This document shows positions 1 to 6,294 of a stretch of DNA of 10,341 nt, in pieces. The stretch is taken from positions 1 through 10,341 of the forward strand of contig JAIWNI010000347.1 in the NCBI GenBank assembly GCA_025331435.1, written 5' to 3'. Every line of letters begins with the position of its first letter. Positions within the stretch are counted from its first letter, which is position 1. The stretch is from Choanephora cucurbitarum. Lineage: Eukaryota > Mucoromycota > Mucoromycetes > Mucorales > Choanephoraceae. The notes beneath the pieces were generated by a model that did not search any database, was not told where the DNA came from, and saw only the letters and a list, made by a program, of their open reading frames with translations. The translations under genes were made by a program, and so were the position numbers.

Positions 1-351
1 TGCTGCATCTGTTTGAAAGTGCTCTATCCCGAGGATCAGCACTATAGAAGTATTGACATTGAAACTCCTTTTCCTTGCCTGGACTGGAAGTTTAAACCAC
101 TCAGTGATACTGAGGGTGAATCCATAAAGATGGTGTGCAAGGATCTTGTCCACACGTTGCCTGCAGATTTTTCTAAATTCTCAATGGTGCATCCAGGTAC
201 AGTAAAATTATGGCTGCTTATATCTTGTTACTAACATTTTTGCAATTCAGGTGACTTTACTCCTGAGACAAAGGTGTCGTGTTTGGACATATTCAACTTT
301 AAGTCATTAAAAGAAGGTTTTATTTGTACATTAAGAGGATCTACATCATGA
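1..351 (+). pseudogene. 5'-truncated two-exon fragment, possibly the Cys-rich N-terminus of the Helitron protein
   Basis: An open frame enters from the left edge (frame 1, beginning Cys-Cys-Ile-Cys-Leu-Lys). It reads to 196, is interrupted by a well-formed 54-bp intron (197-250), and resumes in frame at 251 to a TGA at 349-351. The joined product is about 99 residues. The start with closely spaced Cys residues followed by LYPEDQHYRS, and the later MVHPG/DFTPET stretch, resemble the zinc-binding region that precedes the Rep domain in some fungal Helitron proteins. That match is from memory of family style and is weak. It lies about 400 bp upstream of clear Helitron sequence on the same strand, which supports the idea. 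Alternatively it is the C-terminal end of an unrelated host gene. The coherent splice makes it unlikely to be random open sequence, but the identity is uncertain. Confidence 0.45.
197..250 (+). other. Spliceosomal intron, 54 bp, with TACTAAC branch site
   Basis: The intron begins GTACAG and ends TTCAG, with a perfect TACTAAC branch-point consensus at 229-235, fifteen bases before the 3' splice site. Removing it keeps the reading frame (the glycine codon is split between 196 and 251-252). Size and signals are typical of fungal introns. Confidence 0.7.
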
Positions 352-743
352 ATGGATTATGTAATCAAGATAGCAACTAGTGGGTTTTAGAAGCTAATCT
401 AGAAAGTGCACTAGATACAGACTAGAGAAGAAAATAAGCAGCAAGCTCTGCTAAAGAAAGTAAAGTGCTAGGGCCTTAAGTTAGGTTACACCAACTAGTG
501 AAGGACATTCATCATTCTAATATCCCAATTCAGTAAAGAACAAAGACTAAAGGAAGTCAATGATTTAATAGCTTAAGTAAACCCAAATCATACAAATTCT
601 CTCATAAGATGTGTTCGCAATAAAGGCATACTTTATCCAGTCTCAAACTATATCTTAATAGTTATCAGTTTTACATTATTCTCCATCTTTAAATTTAATA
701 AAAATATCTCAATTACAAAGAAAGATCAGTCCTGTCTCCTATC
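352..743. other. AT-rich stretch without a recognisable gene
   Basis: No frame on either strand shows protein-like sequence of useful length here. CTAG tetramers are unusually frequent at about 375-500, but no inverted or direct repeat structure explains them. An AATAAA at 619-624 could be a polyadenylation signal for the fragment ending at 351, though it is far away. If that fragment belongs to the downstream Helitron, this stretch is decayed or inserted sequence between two coding parts. Confidence 0.4.
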
Positions 744-1302
744 ATGCTCATGCTTCAGATTACAAGAAAGTCGACAATGTGTTATAGAAGAATTGGTCAC
801 TTTGAAGTCAAGGGCCCTATGTATACAGCCCACAACTACGAATTCGCCGAAATGGCTTACGGTGGTCCTTTGAGTTTGTTTTTTGTTCGTGGTGACCCAT
901 CTTTGATCCAAAAGAAGAAGATTGAAGACGCTTACCGTGCTTTGCAGTAAACGCACTCTTTGTTGGCACGCTATGACATGCCCAAGCTAACTTTTTCTTT
1001 GGTCAACCACCACATCTCTGAAAACAAGGAGCATTTAGACATTGAAAAAGGATGGTTGAACGATACTCTCTTTGCAAACGAAGATGTCAATCCTCATGCT
1101 ACCGACGTTGAGTTCAAGAATTTGATCATAGGCGAAAACAATGTTGGAATAATGATCCGTACTTTCACCCTAGCCTTTTGGCCCTCATCTTCCCGTACAT
1201 TTGTACCAATTGCACAGGCCGTTACTCATTGGTTCTGCAGAATTTGCCAGGGTTTTCTGCTCAAGAAGGAATTTACGGTTTGCCCGAGAATCAAGGCGGT
1301 GT

Positions 1303-1358
1303 CTCTGTTGCAACTAAGAAAGAAGAGAGCCTCTGTTGCAACTAAGAAAGAAGAGAGC
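1303..1358 (+). repeat. Perfect 28-bp tandem duplication inside the Helitron remnant
   Basis: Positions 1303-1330 and 1331-1358 are identical (unit starts CTCTGTTGCA and ends AAGAGAGC). The first copy encodes part of a VATKKEES stretch. Because 28 is not a multiple of three, the second copy shifts the frame. The frame recovered after the duplication continues the conserved YAKSRLL region, which shows the duplication is a later mutation in this copy. Confidence 0.9.
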
Positions 1359-1868
1359 CTATCTTCTTATGCAAAAAGCAGATTGCTTATTCAAGATTGA
1401 AGATTTGCAAGAGATCCTTCCTTCTTGTTCTTCATATTGGTTTTGATCGAAAAGAGAAGTATTGCGTCTGCCAATCGATTTGTGGTATCTACCAAAGGAA
1501 GAAACAATCTAAGGCAAAGGGATGTAGTCACCCCATTACAAGAAAAATGCACAAGAACACAGTTTCCGCCGTTCCGCCTTAAATCCGTTCATCGTATGCA
1601 TACAAGAAAAAAATCTCTCTGATCTCCAGTGTATCTTTAAAAACTTGGGTGCTCCTCAACTTTTCTTGAGACTTACTTGCGATGACAAGAGCGAAGATTT
1701 CAAAGGTATCCTTCGAGACAATGTTTAGTTTCCCAAGGAAGATCCTGTCCTCTTTACTCTGCACTTTAAAAGAAAATGGCAAAAATTCTTTACGGACTAC
1801 ATTTGTCGCAAATTTGCTGCACAAATTGGTGGTATCAAGGATTCAGCTGGGTAATGGAGATTCAAGAC

Positions 1869-1901
1869 AGAGGCAGCCCTCACATCCATATAATGCTATA
1901 G
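1869..1901 (+). other. HUH endonuclease motif of the Helitron Rep domain
   Basis: The frame reads DRGSPHIHIML and then TAG at 1899-1901. The two histidines (1881-1883 and 1887-1889), separated by one hydrophobic residue, are the metal-binding pair of HUH nucleases, and the Gly-x-Pro-His-x-His context is typical of Helitrons. The first partner tyrosine survives at 2306-2308. The second, expected four codons later, is a TAA stop at 2318-2320. Confidence 0.85.
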
Positions 1902-2032
1902 ACTAACAAGTCAGTTCAAAAGCTCATAGAAATAAATGTTGTTCATACTTGGTTCCCTGAAGGCACTACTAGTAATAACCCTATGATGCATGAACTGGTT
2001 AATCGATTGCAACTTCACAAATGCAATCTCAA

Positions 2033-2097
2033 GTAAGTTTCATTATGTCAACTTTTTCTTAAACAAAAGGTGCTGATCATCAACTGTCAATTTATAG
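2033..2097 (+). other. Spliceosomal intron, 65 bp, in the Helitron Rep domain
   Basis: The 5' site is GTAAGT and the 3' site is TTTATAG, with a CTGAT-like branch candidate near 2073. Splicing joins the HKCNL stretch to NYCKKGDP in one frame, across the Cys-containing segment that follows the HUH motif in Helitron proteins. The signals remain good although the gene is dead. Confidence 0.65.
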
Positions 2098-3168
2098 CTA
2101 TTGCAAAAAGGGTGATCCAACAAGAATATTCCGCTTTGATTATCCCAAACCTTACTCTCCAGTTAATGTCATTGACTCAGAAAGCCGTTGTACATAAAAG
2201 AGTGATGTTGGTGATGCCTATGTCAACAACTACAACCCTTACCTCTTAGCTGTTTTCCGTACTTCCATGGACATTCAGTACAATGACGGCTCCCAGGCAG
2301 TGAGATACCTTGCAAAGTAACTGGTAAAGGACGACTGAAGCAAAAATTCCATTGAAGAACATTCAGCTTCAAAACCAGGGCTATTATTAAACGACATCAT
2401 ACTTTTCAGAAAGAGAGCATTACTCGACTCGCATTGTTGGTGCAGTAGAAGCAACATACGATTTGATGGGGTAGAGAAAGCACAGCAATTAAAGAAACGT
2501 GTTGTTTCTTACTACCAACCCCATAGGTCAAGACACAAGACGCTTACGCACTGATAATAAGGAACTGGATACTGAATACGACGAAATCTATTCGTTTATC
2601 CCAGTTGGTACGTCTTTTATTTACAAACAGCTAAATATAAACAAGTTCTCTAACTTTTTCTACATACAAATTTTCGAAAAGCGTGAAGGTGCTGAAAACT
2701 TGACAATGCTGCAGTTCTTCAGCTTTTACAAAAGAGTCTATAAAGACATCAGATACATCAACGTAAGAAAAGTGACTCGCCCCTACTAACCCTAACCGCT
2801 GCCAGAATACGTCCAATGTTTGCGCAAACTCGTATTCAAGTTGATCATAGACAAGCCTCTCTTCTGGCGAACATACAATCAAAGCGAGATGAATGGTGAA
2901 AGTTTCTACTATCAACAGATAGTGCCCCAACTTCCCATTTCTCACACTACCTATTAAGATGAAATGAGTCGCTTTGGATCTTTCAAAGGTTAGTCGTACT
3001 CAACTATTGTAAGAGTGGCTCAGAAATACTAATTGTAGCAGAATAGATTCCTATGAACATTTGCTGAATAAAGGCCTGATAGAAGCTCACAGAAGAATCA
3101 ACATTACTTCATAAGATAACATTGCTGATCTGGAAGGATGACTTGATACCTGTGGCGAGGAACTCAAC

Positions 3169-3502
3169 ATGATGCTCTCTATAGCCAGTCAAAGTCCAAA
3201 GAATATCTTTGAACAAGTTACCTCTGAACTTAAACTCAACTCAACCGCGATTGTTTCTGGAGCCGCTGGAACAGGAAAGTCATTTGTCTTAAGGATGCTA
3301 AAAAGCCACTATAGATTGCAAGACTACAAGGTAATAAAATATTTTTCAACACAACTTCAGATAACTATTTAAATACGTTCACTTCATATAGGTTTTCAAA
3401 ATGGCACCAACTGGTGTAGCTGCACACAACATCGCCGGTCAGACTGTGCATAGATTTTTGGTTAATTTAAAGAGTTTGGCCGGCAAAGAGTCAAAAATTT
3501 AA
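3169..3502 (+). pseudogene. Pif1-type helicase start of the Helitron protein (Walker A and motif Ia only)
   Basis: Two exons, 3169-3330 and 3392-3502, encode an ATP-binding start: GAAGTGKS (Walker A, 3259-3282) followed after about 20 residues by MAPTGVAAHNIAGQTVHRF (motif Ia and flank, from 3401). This is the arrangement in Pif1/RecD-family helicases fused to Helitron Rep. The same frame upstream reads coherently back to about 3110 through a TGA. The frame ends at TAA 3500-3502, and no Walker B (DE) motif can be found after it, so most of the helicase is missing. A free-standing Pif1 gene is possible, but position and strand behind the Rep remnant make the fused Helitron protein far more likely. 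Confidence 0.83.
3331..3391 (+). other. Spliceosomal intron, 61 bp, in the helicase fragment
   Basis: The intron starts GTAATA and ends CATATAG. Removing it joins LQDYK directly to VFKMAPTGVAAHN, restoring the expected spacing between Walker A and motif Ia in one frame. Without splicing, the frame hits a stop at 3370-3372. Confidence 0.75.
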
Positions 3503-4692
3503 ATGTCTTGAAACTAAGCACAAGGATACTGGAAACAAATTGACGTCAATTGACCCTACTCTCGAGCCTCTTGGACTGCTAGAAGTTGAGAAAATCCAAA
3601 ATTTAGTTTGCAATTTGCAATGAGTAAAACAAATAAATTTTTATCCTTTGACAACTTTATTATCCTCCTGTATGTTTACCTTTGATTCGAACAAGTGAAA
3701 TAATAACAAAATCAAAAGGGAGATAGAAGACTGTAAGAACTATCAATTACAACAGGGAGAACAATAAGAATATAGAGATTCAATAGGCACTTGTAAGCTT
3801 TAAAGACAGAATTTAAAGGTAGTAATTAACAGGTAAAGTAAATATGAGTAAGACGAAAGAAAAGATTCGAATATCGTTTATTATGTGGCACAAGGCACTC
3901 TTTTTAAGTTACTGTGATAATGACTATTCAACAGTACAATTTCTACAAGACCAATAAAATAAAATCTTATAGTGATTTCAGCAATAAACCCATTGATCTA
4001 ACAGACTATCTAAAGAGTATTTCCAAAATAAGAGACAACGTGAACAGAAGTAACCAAAATATAGAGACTAAGCTGTCAATTGGCATAATAACAGAAATAA
4101 TGAGTCGCCACTTCAAAGCATAAATTAATTTCTTGACAACAAATCAAACCGAAAGAGAGTAACACCAGTAATTCAAGGAACAATAACTACAAATCCACCT
4201 ATTAGTGATATCAACTTCAATAATAGAAACAACCATAGAATATCAAGAACACCGATATAGATAGTACAGCATCAAGATCCAACGGAGCTAAAGACAACAA
4301 AATAAAAGAATAAGAAAATAGAATATAGGAAAATACAAAGAAAACAAATAAAATACAGAATAAGATAAAATAAAATAAACTATAAACCAAAATACAGAGT
4401 ACAATCAGGACAATCAGGAAGAACGGAACGGAAACAATGACAGAGTGTGTTACCAATTCAAGATAACAAAATGTAAGGTATACAGCAATGATAGACAAAG
4501 GAAAGAGAGATCAAACACCGATATCAACTTGAGCACTTCAAACATCGACAACTGTAGCTAATATTCTATCAACCTGAGTAACACAATCCAGACTTGCACC
4601 AAAAAGACAACTACTCATCATCATAACAACAGATCAACTTATATACCTTCTCACAATCATACTACAACTACAAAACATCTTGACACATATAG
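3503..4692. other. A-rich decayed or noncoding stretch between the two elements
   Basis: The + strand is strikingly A-rich and T-poor from about 3680 to 4730. A 69-codon frame (3914-4123, starting MIMTIQQYNF) is the only stretch with a mixed, protein-like composition, and I do not recognise it. Around 4530-4740 two + frames read as Thr/Asn/His/Gln-rich peptides broken by stops, compatible with a decayed disordered coding region. A 9-bp unit ACAATCAGG is duplicated at 4401-4418. No RNA gene, no clear Helitron 3' end (hairpin plus CTRR) and no second retroelement domain could be identified. Confidence 0.5.
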
Positions 4693-4902
4693 AGTACCAA
4701 ACAGCGACACAACAACAAATCAGACACACGTCATCTTGTCGTGGTTAGTAGTAATGGCGAGCCCCAACAGCCAATTGAGGTTCAATATAATCTACCAACT
4801 ATGTACAATCCAAGCAAAAGGAAATTCAAACCACAAGTGCCCAAAAAAAGAAGAAAGAAAGTTAGACTGAATATGTTGGGACTAAAGCCAAAGCTCCGTT
4901 AG
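4693..4902 (+). pseudogene. Stop-to-stop reading frame with a basic C-terminal tail, running into the LTR
   Basis: This frame has 69 codons without an early ATG. It passes through SSNGEPQQPIEVQYNLP and a strongly basic KRKFKPQVPKKRRKK stretch and ends at TAG 4900-4902. The last nine codons overlap the proposed LTR start at 4874. The basic cluster resembles a nuclear-localisation or nucleic-acid-binding tail. It could be the C-terminal end of a polyprotein from an older retroelement copy whose 3' LTR begins at 4874, or a host frame cut by insertion. I do not recognise the family. Confidence 0.3.
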
Positions 4903-4941
4903 AAGAAGCAATCGGAATTGAGGTGTTAATTGCTTCCTTCT
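4901..4941 (+). promoter_or_regulatory. Imperfect inverted repeat in U3
   Basis: The left arm AGAAGAAGCAAT (4901-4912) pairs with ATTGCTTCCTTCT (4929-4941) with one extra base in the right arm, leaving a 16-base loop. It begins inside the TAG stop codon (4900-4902) of the short upstream frame and lies near the LTR start. It may be a protein-binding site or an RNA 3'-end structure; the sequence alone does not decide. Confidence 0.4.
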
Positions 4942-4981
4942 TTATTAGATTTAGATCAGATATTTAGTGTAGATTAGAAAG

Positions 4982-4989
4982 CATAAATA
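4982..4989 (+). promoter_or_regulatory. TATA-like box of the LTR promoter
   Basis: CATAAATA lies about 110 bases into the LTR and about 80 bases before the polyadenylation signals, the usual position of the retrotransposon TATA box. Transcription would start about 25-35 bases downstream, near 5010-5025, just at the first 28-bp repeat. Confidence 0.4.
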
Positions 4990-5018
4990 CCTGTGCTATT
5001 AACAAGAATAAGTTCTTT

Positions 5019-5103
5019 ATCAAAGACTTATTTTGTAAATACACAGGTAAAGTACAAAAGAAATAATAAATAAAGATCAAAGACTTATTTTGTAAATACA
5101 CAG
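5019..5103 (+). repeat. 28-bp direct repeat flanking the polyadenylation signals
   Basis: Positions 5019-5046 and 5076-5103 are identical (ATCAAAGACT...AATACACAG), at a period of 57 bp. The 29-bp spacer contains the AATAAA signals. If transcription starts near 5015, the repeat lies in the R region, the part present at both RNA ends that guides first strand transfer. Confidence 0.85.
5065..5074 (+). terminator. Overlapping AATAAA polyadenylation signals in the LTR
   Basis: AATAAATAAA contains two overlapping AATAAA hexamers (5065-5070 and 5069-5074). They lie downstream of the TATA-like box, as needed for 3'-end formation in the 3' LTR while being ignored in the 5' LTR. Confidence 0.4.
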
Positions 5104-5164
5104 TCTACGTCACTTCCTTCTAGAACTATTTCCAGTGATCCTATTGGCTCAAATACCTTCTAAA

Positions 5165-5174
5165 GTCACGTGAC
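5165..5174 (+). promoter_or_regulatory. GTCACGTGAC palindrome with E-box core
   Basis: A perfect 10-bp palindrome centred on CACGTG, the consensus for basic helix-loop-helix regulators. It lies in the presumed U5 region, downstream of the promoter, so a role in transcription is possible but not shown. Confidence 0.25.
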
Positions 5175-5213
5175 CTACTGTAAACATCCGTAACAAAATA
5201 TCAAGAGGATAAT

Positions 5214-5228
5214 TGGTGGCAACTCAAG
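5214..5228 (+). other. Candidate primer-binding site
   Basis: The sequence TGGTGGCAACTCAAG starts with TGG, the complement of the CCA end carried by every tRNA, and continues GC-rich as a tRNA acceptor stem complement would. Its complement would be a tRNA ending GAGTTGCCACCA. Which tRNA that is cannot be settled without the host's tRNA set. Distance from the assumed LTR end (about 18 bases) is longer than typical. Confidence 0.45.
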
Positions 5229-5260
5229 TCAAATCGTTGGACCTACCGCTTCCTGCCTAT

Positions 5261-5344
5261 CTTGCCTGTGTGCTGAATACTACTTTGCCTGTGTGCTGAT
5301 AACTACCTTGCCTGTGTGCTGAATAATACTTTGCCTGTGTGCTG
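5261..5344 (+). repeat. Four 23-bp tandem repeats in the gag leader
   Basis: The core TTGCCTGTGTGCTG occurs exactly at 5262-5275, 5285-5298, 5308-5321 and 5331-5344, each start 23 bases after the last. The 9-base spacers vary (AATACTACT-like, ATAACTACC-like). The array sits between the primer-binding site and the gag ATG, the place where packaging or dimerisation signals lie in LTR elements. Confidence 0.92.
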
Positions 5345-5389
5345 CTATATACTGTGTTTACTGTCAAAAATTGAAAAGATAAAAGAATC

Positions 5390-6241
5390 ATGTCTGGGGA
5401 AAATAATTCTGATAACTCTACTATCGTTGCTTTAATTCAAGAGTTTACTAAAGCACTTAGTGTTAACAATGGAAACCGACCACCTCGCACGACTGAGCCT
5501 CCTACATATGACGGTGCTCGTGACGCCATGACAATCGATTCCTGGATAAGAACATTTGAACGATACACTGAATTCCAAAGATGGGATCCTTTAGAAAAGA
5601 AAAGATACGCCGTTACTCTGTTCCGTGGCCGTGCCGATACCTGGTACACAACGCTTGAAGGTACCGAAAATGAACAAGAGGATTGGTTGACTTTGAAGAG
5701 AGAGTTAGTCGAGTTCTTTCGTCCTGACGACTCTATCCGTCTTGCCCGTGATAAATTAGCTGCCTATCGTCAAGTTGGTTCATTGAATAACTATGTAAAT
5801 GGATTCATGGATATTATAGCCGCTATACCTGGGATTACAGAAGATGAATCATGCGATAAATTTATGCGTGGTTTATCTAACCGGGATACTCGCTCACAAG
5901 TACGCCAAGCCCAATCGACTACTCTCAGGGATGCCATCCGGGTTGCAATTGCCCACGATAGTGCAATTCATGAAAGTCCATCTTTCTATCGAAGAAACAT
6001 TGGTACGCCTAACTTCCCTCGTCCTCCTGTCCACCGAGCCCCTTACGCTGGAGAACCCATGGATCTGAGCGTCATGAACACTACCTCACGTTCTAACGTT
6101 CGATGTCATTACTGCGGGAAAATGGGACATGTGCGTCGTTTCTGTAAAGTGAGAAGTGAAGAGATCCGAAAGTTGGAACAAAAGCGTTATCAAGAACTAA
6201 GCAAATCCGGTCATGGTGGTCCTTCTCAGGATTGTCGCTAA
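5390..6241 (+). CDS. gag: Gag polyprotein (capsid and CCHC nucleocapsid)
   Basis: Gag forms the virus-like particle and binds the element's RNA. The 283-residue frame starts at the first ATG after a leader with no other ATG, with A at -3. Residues about 45-190 form a Retrotrans_gag-type capsid region (GRADTWYTTLEG at 84-95, EDWLTLKRELVEFF, then a helical stretch ending in ARDKLAAYRQVGSLNNY and the MRGLSNRDTR motif). The linker carries GEPMDLS, a small motif common in Ty3/gypsy Gag proteins. One zinc knuckle, CHYCGKMGHVRRFC, has Cys239, Cys242, His247 and Cys252 (CX2CX4HX4C). The protein ends in a short basic and Gly/Ser tail at TAA 6239-6241. Protease follows in the -1 frame, with the two frames overlapping at 6160-6241. 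Confidence 0.95.
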   Translation: MSGENNSDNSTIVALIQEFTKALSVNNGNRPPRTTEPPTYDGARDAMTIDSWIRTFERYTEFQRWDPLEKKRYAVTLFRGRADTWYTTLEGTENEQEDWLTLKRELVEFFRPDDSIRLARDKLAAYRQVGSLNNYVNGFMDIIAAIPGITEDESCDKFMRGLSNRDTRSQVRQAQSTTLRDAIRVAIAHDSAIHESPSFYRRNIGTPNFPRPPVHRAPYAGEPMDLSVMNTTSRSNVRCHYCGKMGHVRRFCKVRSEEIRKLEQKRYQELSKSGHGGPSQDCR

Positions 6242-6294
6242 ACCTAGTTGAGGATCAGGAAGCTCAACTAGGTCAAGACATAGATAATCTTCCT
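6229..6294 (+). promoter_or_regulatory. Predicted H-type RNA pseudoknot and candidate -1 frameshift site at the gag stop
   Basis: Stem 1 is 11 perfect base pairs, 6242-6252 with 6263-6273 (ACCTAGTTGAG with CTCAACTAGGT), starting one base after the gag TAA. The ten-base loop ends in AGGAAG (6257-6262), the exact complement of CTTCCT at 6289-6294, giving a 6-bp stem 2 that abuts stem 1 with no base between. Loop 1 is four bases and loop 2 fifteen A-rich bases, which fits a classical H-type pseudoknot. Six bases upstream is G GAT TGT (6229-6235, read in gag frame). Its first five bases match GGAUUUA, a known -1 slippery heptamer, but its last two differ. The next frame is -1, as required. The structure is seen in the sequence; its function is inferred. 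Confidence 0.65.

Larger units (their letters stand above)
744..3502 (+). pseudogene. Decayed Helitron RepHel gene (HUH replication initiator plus Pif1 helicase)
   Basis: In an intact Helitron this protein nicks and transfers DNA strands through an HUH endonuclease with two tyrosines, and unwinds them with a Pif1-like helicase. The remnant can be followed across several frames: an N-terminal part (744-1150), the Helitron-like N domain (about 1170-2330, including KNLGAPQLFLRLTCDD at 1638-1685 and the HUH motif GSPHIHIML at 1872-1898), the tyrosine motif AVRYLAK at 2297-2317, conserved post-Rep stretches (HYSTRIVGAVEATYDLMG at about 2413-2469; TNPIGQDTRRLR at 2504-2539; EGAENLTMLQFF at 2686-2721), and a helicase start (3169-3502). 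Breaks include stops at 948, 1398, 1726, 1899, 2195, 2318, 2467 and 2485, frameshifts near 1160, 1545, 1625 and 1850, and a 28-bp duplication. The helicase ends soon after motif Ia, so the downstream DEAD-like motifs are missing. The gene is certainly not functional. The Helitron identity rests on the ordered motifs and is strong. Confidence 0.87.
4874..5195 (+). repeat. Probable 5' LTR (boundaries estimated)
   Basis: The segment starts TGTTGGGA and ends CGTAACA, giving a short terminal inversion TGTT/AACA and the standard TG...CA ends. Inside, in the expected order, are a TATA-like box (4982-4989) and overlapping AATAAA signals (5065-5074), so U3, R and U5 can be laid out. A candidate primer-binding site follows at 5214, about 18 bases on, which is further than usual, so the true end may be a few bases later. 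The 3' LTR that would prove the limits lies outside the window. Confidence 0.5.

Noticed and set aside
375..500. Cluster of CTAG tetramers
   Set aside because: No consistent spacing or flanking sequence, and no arm long enough to form a hairpin; likely chance in AT-rich DNA.
2786..2797. CTAACCCTAACC, like two fungal telomere repeats
   Set aside because: It lies in the Helitron frame where Asn-Pro-Asn-Pro type codons are expected; the TAA triplets look like decayed AAC/AAT codons. Only two units, so no interstitial telomere is claimed.
2631..2945. 104-codon minus-strand frame
   Set aside because: It lies opposite the conserved Helitron stretch (EGAENLTMLQFF and following), which explains its openness.
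3914..4123. 69-codon + frame as a gene of its own
   Set aside because: Composition is protein-like but there is no recognisable domain, no promoter and no neighbouring support, so it is only mentioned within the A-rich stretch.
4217..4498. 93-codon minus-strand frame of very hydrophobic residues resembling membrane segments
   Set aside because: It is the complement of A-rich, low-complexity + strand sequence, so Phe/Leu/Ile/Tyr codons arise by composition. No conserved motif or gene context.
5261..5344. CRISPR-like array (14-base repeats with nine-base spacers)
   Set aside because: Spacers are far too short, the context is a eukaryotic retrotransposon leader, and no cas genes are present.
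5844..6068. 74-codon + frame inside gag
   Set aside because: Alternate-frame shadow of the well-supported capsid/linker coding sequence; no motif.
6241..6250. Simple readthrough of the gag stop into protease
   Set aside because: Protease is in a different frame, and the gag frame meets a TAG two codons after the TAA, so readthrough would not reach protease.
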